Below, piece after piece: positions 28,564-38,361 of a stretch of 64,000 bases of DNA. The stretch is from NCBI RefSeq assembly GCF_030818575.1, contig NZ_JAUTAL010000001.1, positions 3,410,001 to 3,474,000 on the forward strand. The letters are read 5' to 3'. The translations under genes were made by a program, and so were the position numbers. The stretch comes from Chryseobacterium camelliae (lineage in GTDB: Bacteria > Bacteroidota > Bacteroidia > Flavobacteriales > Weeksellaceae). The notes beneath the pieces were generated by a model. That model was not told where the DNA came from. It saw nothing but the letters and a program-made list of their open reading frames with translations, and did no database searches. Position 1 is the first letter of the stretch; the number at the start of each line of letters is the position of its first letter.

Positions 28564-30000
28564 TTACTGAACGGTTTCCCCTAAAAGCGTGCCCTGTGTA
28601 TTGTCGAAGACAAAAACGTTCACAATGTCACCTATCTTCTGTCCTTCGAGTTTATCGAATACACAAACGGCATTCTGGGAATTCCTTCCCTTCCACTGGT
28701 TTTCATTCTTCTTTGAAGTTCCTTCAATAAGCACCTGATGTGTTTTTCCCACATAAGACCTCATCCTGTTTCTGGAAAGTTCACCCTGTAAGGCAATAAC
28801 CTCCGCCAGGCGCCTCTGCTTTACATCTGCAGGAATATTATCCTCCATTTTTTTATGGGCAGGCGTCCCCGGACGTTCCGAATACGCAAACATATATCCG
28901 TAATCGTATTCCACTTCCCGCATCAGGCTTAGTGTATCCTGGTGATCTTCTTCGGTTTCATTGCAGAAACCTACGATCATATCCTGAGAGAATGCGATAT
29001 CCGGAACAATTTCTTTTGCTTTTCTGATCAGCTCCAGATATTCTTCACGGGTATGCTGGCGGTTCATGGCCAGAAGCATATTATTGCTTCCGCTCTGTAC
29101 CGGAAGGTGAACATATTTGCAGATGTTTTCGTGTTTAGCGATCATCCTGAATACCTCAAGGCTCATGTCCTGAGGATTTGAGGTGGAGAAACGGATCCTC
29201 ATTTCCGGTACCGCTAAAGCTACCATATCTAGCAGCTGGGCAAAATTAACAGCAGTAAGCTTCTGCATTTCCGAAGCTTTGGCAAAGTCTTTTTTCGGTC
29301 CGCCTCCATACCATAGATAGGAATCTACGTTCTGGCCCAAAAGGGTAATTTCTTTATAGCCGCTGTCCCATAAGTTTTTACATTCTTCGATAATGGAATG
29401 CGGGTCCCGGCTTCTTTCGCGTCCCCTCGTAAAAGGAACGACACAGAAGGTACACATATTATCACAGCCTCTGGTAATCGTTACAAAAGCCGTTACGCCG
29501 TTACCTCCCAGACGAACCGGATTGATATCTGCATAGGTCTCCTCTTTAGACAGGATTACGTTGATGGCATCCCGGCCGTCTTCAGTTTCCTTGAGAAGGT
29601 TAGGCAGATCCCTGTAAGCATCTGGACCTACGACAAGGTCTACCAGCTGTTCCTCTTCAAGGAATTTGGTTTTCAGCCTTTCCGCCATACATCCCAGTAC
29701 TCCTACCGTCATATTCGGCCTTTCCTTTTTAAGGTTCTTAAACTGGGACAGTCTCATCCTTACAGTTTGCTCAGCCTTTTCGCGGATGGAGCATGTGTTC
29801 AGAAGGATAAGGTCTGCTTCCTCTGCTTTCAGAGTAGTGTTATATCCCTGTTCATTAAGGATAGAAGCTACAATCTCGGAATCTGAGAAATTCATCTGGC
29901 AGCCATAGCTTTCCAGAAAAAGTTTCTTGGAGTTCCCGGATCGTTCTGCAATGGCAAAAGCTTCTCCCTGTTTGGTTTCGTCTATATATTTTTCCTGCAC
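28564..30000 (-). CDS. miaB: tRNA-2-methylthio-N6-dimethylallyladenosine synthase MiaB
   Basis: Radical-SAM methylthiotransferase that modifies A37 of tRNAs reading UNN codons. 478 residues. The N-terminal UPF0004 domain has its three cluster cysteines in SYGCQMNFSDSE, LNTCSIREKAE and GVLGCMAERL. The radical SAM motif is TRGCDNMCTFCVVPFTRGRERSR (CxxxCxxC). A C-terminal TRAM-like domain (VGKTHQVLIEGTSKKNENQWKGR) completes it. It precedes the sigma-54 activator by about 50 bases in the same direction. Confidence 0.97.
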   Translation of the reverse strand: MQEKYIDETKQGEAFAIAERSGNSKKLFLESYGCQMNFSDSEIVASILNEQGYNTTLKAEEADLILLNTCSIREKAEQTVRMRLSQFKNLKKERPNMTVGVLGCMAERLKTKFLEEEQLVDLVVGPDAYRDLPNLLKETEDGRDAINVILSKEETYADINPVRLGGNGVTAFVTITRGCDNMCTFCVVPFTRGRERSRDPHSIIEECKNLWDSGYKEITLLGQNVDSYLWYGGGPKKDFAKASEMQKLTAVNFAQLLDMVALAVPEMRIRFSTSNPQDMSLEVFRMIAKHENICKYVHLPVQSGSNNMLLAMNRQHTREEYLELIRKAKEIVPDIAFSQDMIVGFCNETEEDHQDTLSLMREVEYDYGYMFAYSERPGTPAHKKMEDNIPADVKQRRLAEVIALQGELSRNRMRSYVGKTHQVLIEGTSKKNENQWKGRNSQNAVCVFDKLEGQKIGDIVNVFVFDNTQGTLLGETVQ

Positions 30001-30136
30001 GTTCTTTTATTTAAAGTCCTGCCCGCCCGGAATTCAGCTTATTTCCGGTCACGACAAAACAGTTGAGTTTGCAAAGATACAAAATATTGTGACAGAATGG
30101 CAGGATTATCTTCTATAGAAATTCGCTGAAAATATA

Positions 30137-30628
30137 TTACAGATCTGTAGAAATAGAAGAAAGGTTCATTTTGATCTTTATTTTAGAGGCAATAGGTTTC
30201 CCGTTACAGGTAGCGGGAATCCAGCTCTTTTTGAGCCTGCGCATTATGTATTTCATATCATCAAAGAAAATCTGGCTGTTGGCTACCTTTGGAGAACCTT
30301 CAATATCCGCTACTTCCCCGTTCTCATCTATTGTCAATGTGAAAGTAAAATCCCCATTAAGAACATAAAAATCCGTATTCAGGTAAACATACATATTCTT
30401 TCTCAGCATTTCCCTGTAAGCGGTGACCCCGCCTTCAATGTCCGCTGCTTTGAAATCACCGCAGTTTTTGGCGGCCACCTGAAAGAATGGCTCCCTGATA
30501 TCTATTTTCAGAATATTTTTATTATTGCTGCTCTCCGTGATAAAAGTATCATCCCTGTCCTCCACATCATATTGCGCCAAACAGAAATTCGCCATTAAAA
30601 GCCCAAGGAACAAGATTAAGGTTTTCAT
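30137..30628 (-). CDS. Exported protein with TonB C-terminal-like features (hypothetical)
   Basis: 163 residues from the ATG at 30628, which gives a clean signal peptide (MKTLILFLGLLMANFCLAQ); the frame begins two codons earlier with a TTG. The C-terminal half reads GDFTFTLTIDENGEVADIEGSPKVAN ... KYIMRRLKKSWIPATCNGKPIASKIKIKM. This resembles the TonB-C/energy-transducer fold commonly found in periplasmic proteins of Bacteroidetes. No transmembrane anchor or proline-rich linker is present, so it is not a functional TonB. Function unknown. Confidence 0.75.
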   Translation of the reverse strand: MKTLILFLGLLMANFCLAQYDVEDRDDTFITESSNNKNILKIDIREPFFQVAAKNCGDFKAADIEGGVTAYREMLRKNMYVYLNTDFYVLNGDFTFTLTIDENGEVADIEGSPKVANSQIFFDDMKYIMRRLKKSWIPATCNGKPIASKIKIKMNLSSISTDL

Positions 30629-30734
30629 AATCAATGAGTATAATTTCTATAACAAAGATAAATCTTTCAGAAAGTTGAAGAAAGAAAAACTCCACAGGTC
30701 ATATGAAGTTTTCCTTTGTATTGATCTGCAACGG

Positions 30735-31967
30735 TCAGTCTGCTGAAACATTTACTTTTCTTCCAGTCTCCCTCAGTAGTAACGAAACCAAAATCGCCAG
30801 TACAATTCCGGCAATCCAGAACAGGACTGAATGCTGGAAGTGTATGGTTCCCGGCACATTTCCGAGGCTTTTTCCAAACCACCTGCTGAATACAGGATTA
30901 AGCAGCGTCGTGACCCCGAAAGTAATAAAATTGATGGCTCCCGTAGCACTTCCTTTAACATAGTCCGGATTTGCTTCCTTAATCACCGAATACGGAATCA
31001 TCGCCGCTCCTGAACCCAACCCAAGAACAAACATGCTTATCTTGGCCGGATACAGATCCGGAAGATATATCAGCTGGAGCAGGCTTAGGATCATCAAGAT
31101 TGCTCCTCCTGCAAGGACTGGTTTTCTTAAGCCAATCTTATCCGTTATAAATCCTAATAAAGGACAGCCGAATACCCAGCCGAAAGCTACCATAGCACTC
31201 GTAATCGCAGCATCAGAGAATTCAAAACCCTTATCTTTTTCAAAAAATGCTACCGCCCAGGTCATCGCAAAAATAGTGGTGGGGGCAAATAACAGCCCGG
31301 AAATGATTCCACAAAGCCAGGATTGGGGATTCCTGAAAACTATTTTATAGGGTTCCAGGTAGCCTAAAGCCTTTTCCTCCCGGTTATTTTCCTTTGTTTC
31401 GCCGGGAATCACAAAAAACAGTACGACAGCTGTAATAAGGGTGATGATTCCGGACCAAAGCCAGAAGGTATCAATATTCATCCCTTCTTTGATCCACGGC
31501 CCTACCATAAACTGTCCGGCTGTTCCGCCAAGCATGCCTATGCACTGCGTTACCCCGATGGCGGTTGCCAGGGATTTCGAGGAAAATCCTTTGCTTGCAA
31601 GATATACACAACCGGGAAATGCAAAAGCACATCCCGCTCCCTGCAAAAGCCTTCCTGTAATACCTGAAACCTGACTGGAAAAAAGAAACAGCAAGCAGCC
31701 AATTCCCAGAATAAAAGTACCTGCAAATATGGAGCGTTTACCTCCGAATTTGTCCAGGGCAATCCCTGCAATAAGGCTGCAGGTGGAATATGTGTAATAA
31801 TATGTCCCCACCATACTGATCAGCTTCAGCTCCGTCGTGTTGAAATTGCTGACGAGCTCCGGGATCATTACTGCCGGCGCAGACCTGATGACATAATCAA
31901 GAAAATAGAAAACAAGCCCGAAAACCCAGGCAATGATATAAAACTTCTTCAGGGAATCACTAATCAT
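30735..31967 (-). CDS. MFS transporter
   Basis: Inner-membrane transporter of 410 residues with the 12-helix major-facilitator pattern. The loop 2-3 motif appears in degenerate form (ALDKFGGKRSIFAGT) and again between helices 8 and 9 (GFITDKIGLRKPVLAGG). The sequence ATAIGVTQCIGMLGGTAGQF suggests a sugar-phosphate or organic-anion subgroup, but specificity cannot be assigned. Its start overlaps the stop of poxB by four bases, so the two are translated together; it may import or export a substrate or product of the pyruvate-oxidising enzyme. Confidence 0.9.
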   Translation of the reverse strand: MISDSLKKFYIIAWVFGLVFYFLDYVIRSAPAVMIPELVSNFNTTELKLISMVGTYYYTYSTCSLIAGIALDKFGGKRSIFAGTFILGIGCLLFLFSSQVSGITGRLLQGAGCAFAFPGCVYLASKGFSSKSLATAIGVTQCIGMLGGTAGQFMVGPWIKEGMNIDTFWLWSGIITLITAVVLFFVIPGETKENNREEKALGYLEPYKIVFRNPQSWLCGIISGLLFAPTTIFAMTWAVAFFEKDKGFEFSDAAITSAMVAFGWVFGCPLLGFITDKIGLRKPVLAGGAILMILSLLQLIYLPDLYPAKISMFVLGLGSGAAMIPYSVIKEANPDYVKGSATGAINFITFGVTTLLNPVFSRWFGKSLGNVPGTIHFQHSVLFWIAGIVLAILVSLLLRETGRKVNVSAD

Positions 31968-33697
31968 AACAGGTCTTTAATATGCTTGTAATTGCTCTTC
32001 ACGGTGTCCATCACCTCTTCCATTTTCCCGCCGAGCATCAGCTGTGCCATGGATTTCGTCATTCCCAATACCTGGTTCATTTCTATTTTTGGAGGAAGTG
32101 CCAGCGCATTCGGGTTTGTGAATATATTGAGGAGATAGGGTCCTGTATGGTTAAGGCATTCTTTAAGGGCCTGCTCCACTTCTTCAGGATGACGTACGTT
32201 TTTGCCGGGATACCCCATAGCCTGGGCAATCATAGCGAAATCAGGATTGATCATATCGGTTTCATTATCGGGCAATCCTCCTACTTCCATTTCCAGCTTT
32301 ACCATTCCCAGAGCCCTATTGTTGAAGACAATCAATTTTACAGGCAGCCTGTACTGAAGAATGGTGGCCATATCGCCTAATAACATGGATAATCCTCCGT
32401 CGCCACACATGGCAATCACCTGTTTTCCGGGGTAAGCCAATGAAGCACCTATGGCCATTGGCATCGCATTAGCCATAGAGCCGTGATTGAATGACCCCAG
32501 CATCTTCCTTTCGCCGGTACCGCTGATGAATCTGGCACCCCACACGCAGCACATTCCTGTATCTACCGTAAATATGGCATCCTTTTCAGCAATCCGGTCC
32601 AGGAGATAGGTTACATATTCCGGCTGAATTGCATCTTCTTTACCGGGATCTTTCACATAGGTCATCTGGTTTTCTTTTACTTTTTCATAGAATTCCAGTT
32701 GCTGATTAAGGAAATTTGTATCGGTTTTTTCTTTTAGAAGGGGAAGCAATGCCCTTAAGGTTTCTTTGATATCTCCGGACAAGCCCAGTTCAAGTTTTGC
32801 TCTCCGGCCAAGCCTTTCTGCACTTTCATCGATCTGAACGATCTTATTCTTGACCGGCATGAATTTTTTATACGGGAAATCGGTCCCTAACAAAACTACC
32901 AGATCTGCTTCGTGCATTGCGTGATAAGCTGAAGGAAGCCCCAACAAGCCCGTTAATCCAACTTCATTAGGATTATTGGGCTGTATGGCCATTTTTCCCC
33001 TGAATGAATAGCCTACCGGCGCCTTCAGGTATTTAGACAGCTGAATAACCTCATTTGCTGCATTTTCGGCACCAATGCCACAGAACAGGGTTACCTTCTT
33101 GTTTTCGTTAATGATATCAGCAAGGCGCTGAAGTTCCTCATCCGAAGGGCGTATCACCGGATTGGTCCTGAATATCTGGGAAGAAGTAACAGATTCCTCG
33201 GCTTCCAGCTCGGAAACATCTCCCGGCAGCCCGATCACAGCAACCCCTTTTTTGGAGATGGCATGCTGGATGGCAGTCTGTACCGTGCGTTCCACCTGCT
33301 CCGGCCTGGTGATCATCTGATTGTAATAGCTGCAGTCATCAAAGAGCTTGATGGTATTGGTTTCCTGGAAATAATCCATTCCCATTTCATCGCTCTGGAT
33401 GGTGGAGGCGATCACCAGCATCGGAAGATGGGAACGATGTGCCTCATATACCCCGTTGATCAGGTGGATATGCCCGGGCCCGCAGCTTCCTGCACAAACG
33501 GCAAAACCATCAAGTTCTGCTTCAGCAGCGGCAGCATAGGCACCTGCTTCTTCATGTCTCACATGAATCCATTCAATGCTGCTTTTCTTTACGGCGATAT
33601 TCAGATGGTTAAGGCTGTCGCCGGTTACTGCATAAATTCTTTTTACCTGGGCACTTTCGAGCATCTCAACAATCTGCTCAGCTATGTTTTTAGCCAT
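31964..33697 (-). CDS. poxB: Thiamine-pyrophosphate enzyme, pyruvate dehydrogenase (quinone) / pyruvate oxidase type
   Basis: 577 residues, the standard length of the POX/acetolactate-synthase family. PoxB decarboxylates pyruvate to acetate and CO2 and passes electrons to membrane quinone via FAD. N-terminal TPP-binding part has RIYAVTGDSLNHLN and the catalytic Glu in VRHEEAGAYAAAAEA. The TPP motif is GDGGLSMLLGDMATILQYRLPVKLIVFNN. The middle region fits the FAD-binding-type domain (VTLFCGIGAENAANE, GLTGLLG). It forms an operon with the MFS gene. The PoxB call is favoured over acetolactate synthase because no small subunit or ilv genes are near. Confidence 0.88.
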   Translation of the reverse strand: MAKNIAEQIVEMLESAQVKRIYAVTGDSLNHLNIAVKKSSIEWIHVRHEEAGAYAAAAEAELDGFAVCAGSCGPGHIHLINGVYEAHRSHLPMLVIASTIQSDEMGMDYFQETNTIKLFDDCSYYNQMITRPEQVERTVQTAIQHAISKKGVAVIGLPGDVSELEAEESVTSSQIFRTNPVIRPSDEELQRLADIINENKKVTLFCGIGAENAANEVIQLSKYLKAPVGYSFRGKMAIQPNNPNEVGLTGLLGLPSAYHAMHEADLVVLLGTDFPYKKFMPVKNKIVQIDESAERLGRRAKLELGLSGDIKETLRALLPLLKEKTDTNFLNQQLEFYEKVKENQMTYVKDPGKEDAIQPEYVTYLLDRIAEKDAIFTVDTGMCCVWGARFISGTGERKMLGSFNHGSMANAMPMAIGASLAYPGKQVIAMCGDGGLSMLLGDMATILQYRLPVKLIVFNNRALGMVKLEMEVGGLPDNETDMINPDFAMIAQAMGYPGKNVRHPEEVEQALKECLNHTGPYLLNIFTNPNALALPPKIEMNQVLGMTKSMAQLMLGGKMEEVMDTVKSNYKHIKDLL

Positions 33698-33856
33698 AAT
33701 TAATATTCTTTGGGTGTTACTATTTAATTTTTTTTGGTTGTTAACCGTTAAAGGAAATGGAATATAGAAAGTCAGGAAAATGTGACCTAATCAAATTTAG
33801 CTAAAAAATCACGAACGGCAGCCGTTTTACCTGCTAAAATATTCTTAAAAAACAAA

Positions 33857-33878
33857 AGCCCCGCACAAGTGCGGAGCT
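33857..33878 (-). terminator. Terminator of lysA
   Basis: GC-rich hairpin (AGCCCCGCAC / GTGCGGAGCT, one mismatch) followed on the minus strand by a TTTTGTTTTTTAAG tract, 35 bases past the lysA stop codon. Confidence 0.8.
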
Positions 33879-33912
33879 GATATAAATGATTGTATAATTT
33901 ATCCTGATGAGT

Positions 33913-35112
33913 TTACAATACTTCGATCTGATTTTTCAGTAAATCCTCAAATTCATCACGCTTACGGATGAGGTGGGCTTTACCGTCCAGGAATAAAACC
34001 TCGGCAGGTTTCAGCCTTGAATTGAAATTAGAGCTCATTTCAAAACCATAAGCCCCAGCATTATTGAATACGAGGATATCGCCTTCCCTTACTTCATTCA
34101 GCTTCCTGTCCCAGGCAAATGTATCGGTTTCGCAGATATTCCCTACCACCGTATAAATCCTTTCAGCTCCTTTAGGATTGGAAAGGTTTTCAATAACATG
34201 GTAAGAATCATAGAACATAGGACGGATGAGGTGATTAAATCCTGAATTAACTCCTACGAAAACAGTTGCTGTCGTTTGTTTGATCACATTGGCCTTTACC
34301 AGAAGGTAGCCGCTTTTCCCCACGAGGAATTTTCCCGGCTCAAACCACAGTTCAAACTTTCTTCCCGTAGTTTTGGAATAATCTGCAATTACTTTCTCTA
34401 CTTTTTTACCTAACGTTTTTACATCTGTTTCTTCTTCACTACCACGATAAGGGATTTTAAAACCGCTTCCCATATCCAGGTATTTAAGATTCGGGAAATT
34501 TTCTGCCAGTTCAAGCATGATATCCAATGCCTGAAGGAAAACTTCGGGATCTTTGATCTCGCTTCCGGTATGCATATGCAGCCCTTCTACATTCAGGTCA
34601 GTAGTCTTCATCACTCTTTCAATATGCCTTAGCTGGTGGATGGAGATCCCGAATTTACTATCGATATGCCCGGTAGAAATTTTATAGTTTCCGCCTGCAA
34701 AAATATGCGGGTTAATTCTTACGAAGATAGGATACGTATTTCCATATTTATTCCCGAACTGTTCCAGGATAGACATATTATCGATATTAATATGCACGCC
34801 ATGATGCATAGCCTCTTCAATCTCTGCCAGGTCTACACAATTAGGTGTAAACAATATTTTTTCTTTCGGAAAGCCTGCTTTCAGCCCGAGTTTAACTTCA
34901 TTGATAGATACACAGTCCAGGGATGCACCCAGGCTCTTGACGTATTTAAGGATATTAATATTAGTTAATGCCTTCGCTGCATAGAAGAACTTGGTGTGTT
35001 TTAAAAAAGAAGAGGTAAGTTTCTCATATTGAGTCTTAATGGATTCGGCATCATAAACATACACCGGTGTGCCATATTCATTGGCAATCTGTAGCAAATC
35101 TGTTGCATTCAT
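33913..35112 (-). CDS. lysA: Diaminopimelate decarboxylase
   Basis: PLP enzyme making L-lysine from meso-diaminopimelate. 399 residues, a normal length. Fold-type III barrel: the PLP lysine is in FYAAKALTNINILKY; then MHTGSEIKDPEVF and DMGSGFKIPYRG (glycine-rich phosphate loop). The C-terminal domain carries GNICETDTFAWDR with the active-site Cys and VFNNAGAYGFEMSSNFNSR. Monocistronic, with its own terminator. No other lysine gene is in the window. Confidence 0.96.
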   Translation of the reverse strand: MNATDLLQIANEYGTPVYVYDAESIKTQYEKLTSSFLKHTKFFYAAKALTNINILKYVKSLGASLDCVSINEVKLGLKAGFPKEKILFTPNCVDLAEIEEAMHHGVHINIDNMSILEQFGNKYGNTYPIFVRINPHIFAGGNYKISTGHIDSKFGISIHQLRHIERVMKTTDLNVEGLHMHTGSEIKDPEVFLQALDIMLELAENFPNLKYLDMGSGFKIPYRGSEEETDVKTLGKKVEKVIADYSKTTGRKFELWFEPGKFLVGKSGYLLVKANVIKQTTATVFVGVNSGFNHLIRPMFYDSYHVIENLSNPKGAERIYTVVGNICETDTFAWDRKLNEVREGDILVFNNAGAYGFEMSSNFNSRLKPAEVLFLDGKAHLIRKRDEFEDLLKNQIEVL

Positions 35113-35170
35113 AATTGGTAAGTATCTTCTTTTTTGTTATTAAGGAAGTGCAAATGTAAGAAATAGCTGC

Positions 35171-36394
35171 CTATTTTGGCAACGGTAGTGTCTCAAAATC
35201 ACCACGAAGCAATGCAAGCTGCAGTTCATTGTTGAGATCCGGTGTTTGCAAAGGGAGGTCAATTTTCAGTTTAGACAGCTTACTCATGGTCTGAATCTGC
35301 GTGAAAAGCTCATAAAAACCATAAGAAGCCACCCTGCCGTTCTCAATGATCAGAAAAAGTTTTTCACCCAGCCTCCTGCCCGTTCCCAGCCATAATTCAT
35401 TGCGCTTTTTAAAATCTATCATATTTCTGAGCGAATTAACGTCACTGAATTCGTCCTGTGAAGTGATGAACTGAACAGCTTTTGAACCCTGGGTAAAGGA
35501 TTTGAATTTCAGGATTGGCCGCTCTGTCTTATTGAGCTTGTTTTTCTCTACCACATAGGTATCATTCCTATAATAAAGACCGAAAGGAAGATGCTCCCTC
35601 TTTCTTATATTCCTGGAACTCAAGATCAGCTTAGCAATGATATCTATCCCTGTAATCTCATAATTGATCTGTTGCACCTGGGCCTGTACTTCCTCCCATC
35701 TTTTGGATTTAGAGTTGAATATTTTTTTAGAGAATTTATTGATATTCTGTACGTGATCAGAAAATATAATATCTCCGTTCCCACTCTGAAAATAAACGAA
35801 TCCTTTTTCATTCGGCAGGTCCTGGGTTAATATTCTGATCTTATTTACATAGCTTTTGGCATTGGTTTCCTCATATTGCTTGCTGATAATCTCATTTTCG
35901 GTATCTTTCAGAATCAGGAGCCTGAAGAGTTCAAGTGTAGCCCTCGCATCGCCATCAGCCCTGTGATGGCTTACTAAAGGGATACCCAGTGACTTCACCA
36001 GTTTACCCAACGAGTAGCTGACCTCATCAGGAATTAGTTTCTTAGCAAGAGGAATCGTATCCAGGGTGTTGATTTCAAAAGTATACCCCAGGCTTTGGAA
36101 GGACTGGCGAAGCATTCTGTAATCAAATTCGATATTGTGGCCGACCAGGGTGGTATTCTGTGTAATTTCGATCACTCTTTTAGCAATTTCATGAAATTTT
36201 GGCGCAGTTTTAACCATCTTAGGGGTAATGCCCGTAAGTCTTTGCACAAATGGGGTAATATCGCTTTCTGGGTTAACCAAAGAAATAAACTGGTCTACAA
36301 TCTTCTGTCCATCATACCGGTAGATCGCAATATCAATAATGCATTCTTTCCTGTAACCTGCACCATTACTTTCTATGTCTATAATCGAATACAT
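35171..36394 (-). CDS. DEDDh exonuclease (DNA polymerase III epsilon-like) with a degenerate GIY-YIG-like domain
   Basis: 407 residues. N-terminal 3'-5' exonuclease: YSIIDIESNG (Exo I, Asp and Glu), VGHNIEFDYRML (Exo II) and SHHRADGDARATLELF (Exo III, DEDDh histidine). About residues 195-275 resemble the UvrC-type GIY-YIG nuclease domain in order and spacing (GFVYFQSGNGDIIFSDHVQNINK ... SKSKRWEEVQ ... INYEITGIDIIAKLI), but the GIY and YIG tyrosine/glycine residues are not conserved, so that site is probably dead. The start is the ATG at 36394 because the family begins at the Exo I motif; the frame extends to 36451 with unrelated residues. It may act in proofreading or repair. Confidence 0.87.
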   Translation of the reverse strand: MYSIIDIESNGAGYRKECIIDIAIYRYDGQKIVDQFISLVNPESDITPFVQRLTGITPKMVKTAPKFHEIAKRVIEITQNTTLVGHNIEFDYRMLRQSFQSLGYTFEINTLDTIPLAKKLIPDEVSYSLGKLVKSLGIPLVSHHRADGDARATLELFRLLILKDTENEIISKQYEETNAKSYVNKIRILTQDLPNEKGFVYFQSGNGDIIFSDHVQNINKFSKKIFNSKSKRWEEVQAQVQQINYEITGIDIIAKLILSSRNIRKREHLPFGLYYRNDTYVVEKNKLNKTERPILKFKSFTQGSKAVQFITSQDEFSDVNSLRNMIDFKKRNELWLGTGRRLGEKLFLIIENGRVASYGFYELFTQIQTMSKLSKLKIDLPLQTPDLNNELQLALLRGDFETLPLPK

Positions 36395-36603
36395 TCTGGG
36401 TTCTCTCTTTACTGCTGCTTGGGCCATCCGTGTAGCTACCAAAACAGCCACCGAAAATCTGCTAAAATAAAAAAAATTATGTTAAAAAGCCAACACGGCT
36501 TATGCCATAACATGAGTCTGCAAAATTTAATCCAAAATTTCAGCCGTAATGAAGCATACAATGCAAATATAAATACTTAGGGTGTACCACCGGCATGCAT
36601 CAC

Positions 36604-38130
36604 CTATCTCCGCCTTCCGCCCAGCCCAAGCATTCCCAAAATTGCCTTGGCTCCTTCCCGCATCAGGGTACTGGTAAAGGTCTTTCCGGCTTTGCTTTGC
36701 AGGATCTGTTCAAACATTCCCGGCTCCTCTTTGGCAGGCTTGGCTTTCTGGTCAGGTTCCGCATTCTGTACTGCTGTCTCCATTCTTTTTACCAGGATTT
36801 CATATGCAGATTCACGATTGATCACCTGGTCATATTTAGCCACTAAAGCTGATTTCGATGTCAACTCAGAGATTTCAGCATCATTCAGGACATCCATTCT
36901 GGATTCAGGCGAAATGAGATAGGTATGCACCAGCGGAGTCGGAATCCCTTTTTCATCCAGAGCCGTCACAAAAGCTTCTCCGATCCCAAGGTTCTGAATC
37001 AAGGTAGGTGCATCGTAAAATGTTGTCGTCGGATAATTTTCCACCGCCTTGGAAATTTCTTTCTTATCTTTTGCCGTAAACCCTCTTAAGGCATGCTGTA
37101 TCTTCAGTCCGAGCTGAGACAAGACTGCTTCAGGCACATCTCCGGGAATCTGGGTAATGAAATAAATTCCCACTCCTTTAGAGCGGATCAGTTTTACCAT
37201 AGTTTCGATCTGGGAAACCAAAGCCTTGGATGACTCATCGAATATCAAGTGAGCCTCATCTATAAATAAAACCAGCTTAGGCTTTCCACTATCGCCCTCT
37301 TCCGGGAAAGTCATGTAAATTTCAGCAAAAAGGGAAAGCATGAAGGTTGAAAAAAGCTGTGGCTTATTCTGGATATCAGCAACCCGGAGAATATTAACGA
37401 CTCCTTTGCCATCCCGTGTCTGTAAAAGGTCATGAACGTCAAAACTCAGTTCACCGAAAAATTTCGTGGCTCCCTGTTGTTCCAGGGCAACAATGGATCT
37501 AAGGATCGCACCCAAAGATGATGAAGCGATGGACCCATAATTGGCAGCCAGCTCCGCTTTCCCCTGCGCATTGTCCGTTACATACTGAAGCACTTTTTTA
37601 AGGTCATCCAGATCAATAAGCGGCAGTCCTTTATCATCACAATACTTAAAGACAATAGACATGATGCTCTGCTGGGTGTCATTCAGCTGCAGGATTTTGC
37701 TGAGCAGCACAGGGCCGAATTCTGTGACTGTGGCGCGCAGCTTCACTCCTCTTTCGCCGGAAATGGTCATGAGTTCTACCGGAAAAGACTGAGGCTGATA
37801 GGGCAACTGGGTTCGCGAATACCTTTCCTCTATGGCTGGATTCATTGTTCCCGCTTCGGCGATGCCCGAAAAATCGCCTTTGATATCCAGGACCAACGAA
37901 GGAATTCCGGCATGAGAAAGCTGTTCTGCAAAGACCTGTAAGGTTTTTGTTTTTCCCGTCCCGGTAGCTCCGGCAATAAGGCCGTGGCGGTTAATGGTTT
38001 TTAAAGGGATGGTTACATTGACTTCCGGTACGACTTCGCCGTCCAGCATGCCTTTTCCCAGTATAATATGTTCACCTTTAGGTGTATATCTTGCATTAAG
38101 TTCTTCAATGAATTGTGTTTTAGATGTCAT
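36604..38130 (-). CDS. HerA-like helicase / DUF853 family ATPase
   Basis: 508 residues of the HerA/FtsK-related ATPase group with the C-terminal domain formerly called DUF853. Walker A is GATGTGKTKTLQVFAEQL near residue 55, Walker B LVLFIDEAHLIFDES, followed by the sensor-like IYFITQIPGDVPE. An Arg/Gly-rich end (GGRRR) closes it. Family members are cytoplasmic hexameric ATPases whose cellular role is poorly known. Monocistronic and divergent from the metallo-beta-lactamase gene. Confidence 0.93.
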   Translation of the reverse strand: MTSKTQFIEELNARYTPKGEHIILGKGMLDGEVVPEVNVTIPLKTINRHGLIAGATGTGKTKTLQVFAEQLSHAGIPSLVLDIKGDFSGIAEAGTMNPAIEERYSRTQLPYQPQSFPVELMTISGERGVKLRATVTEFGPVLLSKILQLNDTQQSIMSIVFKYCDDKGLPLIDLDDLKKVLQYVTDNAQGKAELAANYGSIASSSLGAILRSIVALEQQGATKFFGELSFDVHDLLQTRDGKGVVNILRVADIQNKPQLFSTFMLSLFAEIYMTFPEEGDSGKPKLVLFIDEAHLIFDESSKALVSQIETMVKLIRSKGVGIYFITQIPGDVPEAVLSQLGLKIQHALRGFTAKDKKEISKAVENYPTTTFYDAPTLIQNLGIGEAFVTALDEKGIPTPLVHTYLISPESRMDVLNDAEISELTSKSALVAKYDQVINRESAYEILVKRMETAVQNAEPDQKAKPAKEEPGMFEQILQSKAGKTFTSTLMREGAKAILGMLGLGGRRR

Positions 38131-38361
38131 TATTGTTTTTTTAAAGTTCTAAATATAAAATTTTTTATAAAACCCTTGTCAATAAGCCATCAGTTATTTT
38201 AGCCTGCTGTTGCAGATCAACCATCTTTTGGCTAAATTAGAGGATTAATTGAAGCTGAAGATACTTTATAGATTTCTTCTATTAATAGTGATTTTTTATT
38301 TTGCCTTCTTTTAAAAAAATAAACACGATTTTTGTACTATTAACAAACCGCTACAACCATA

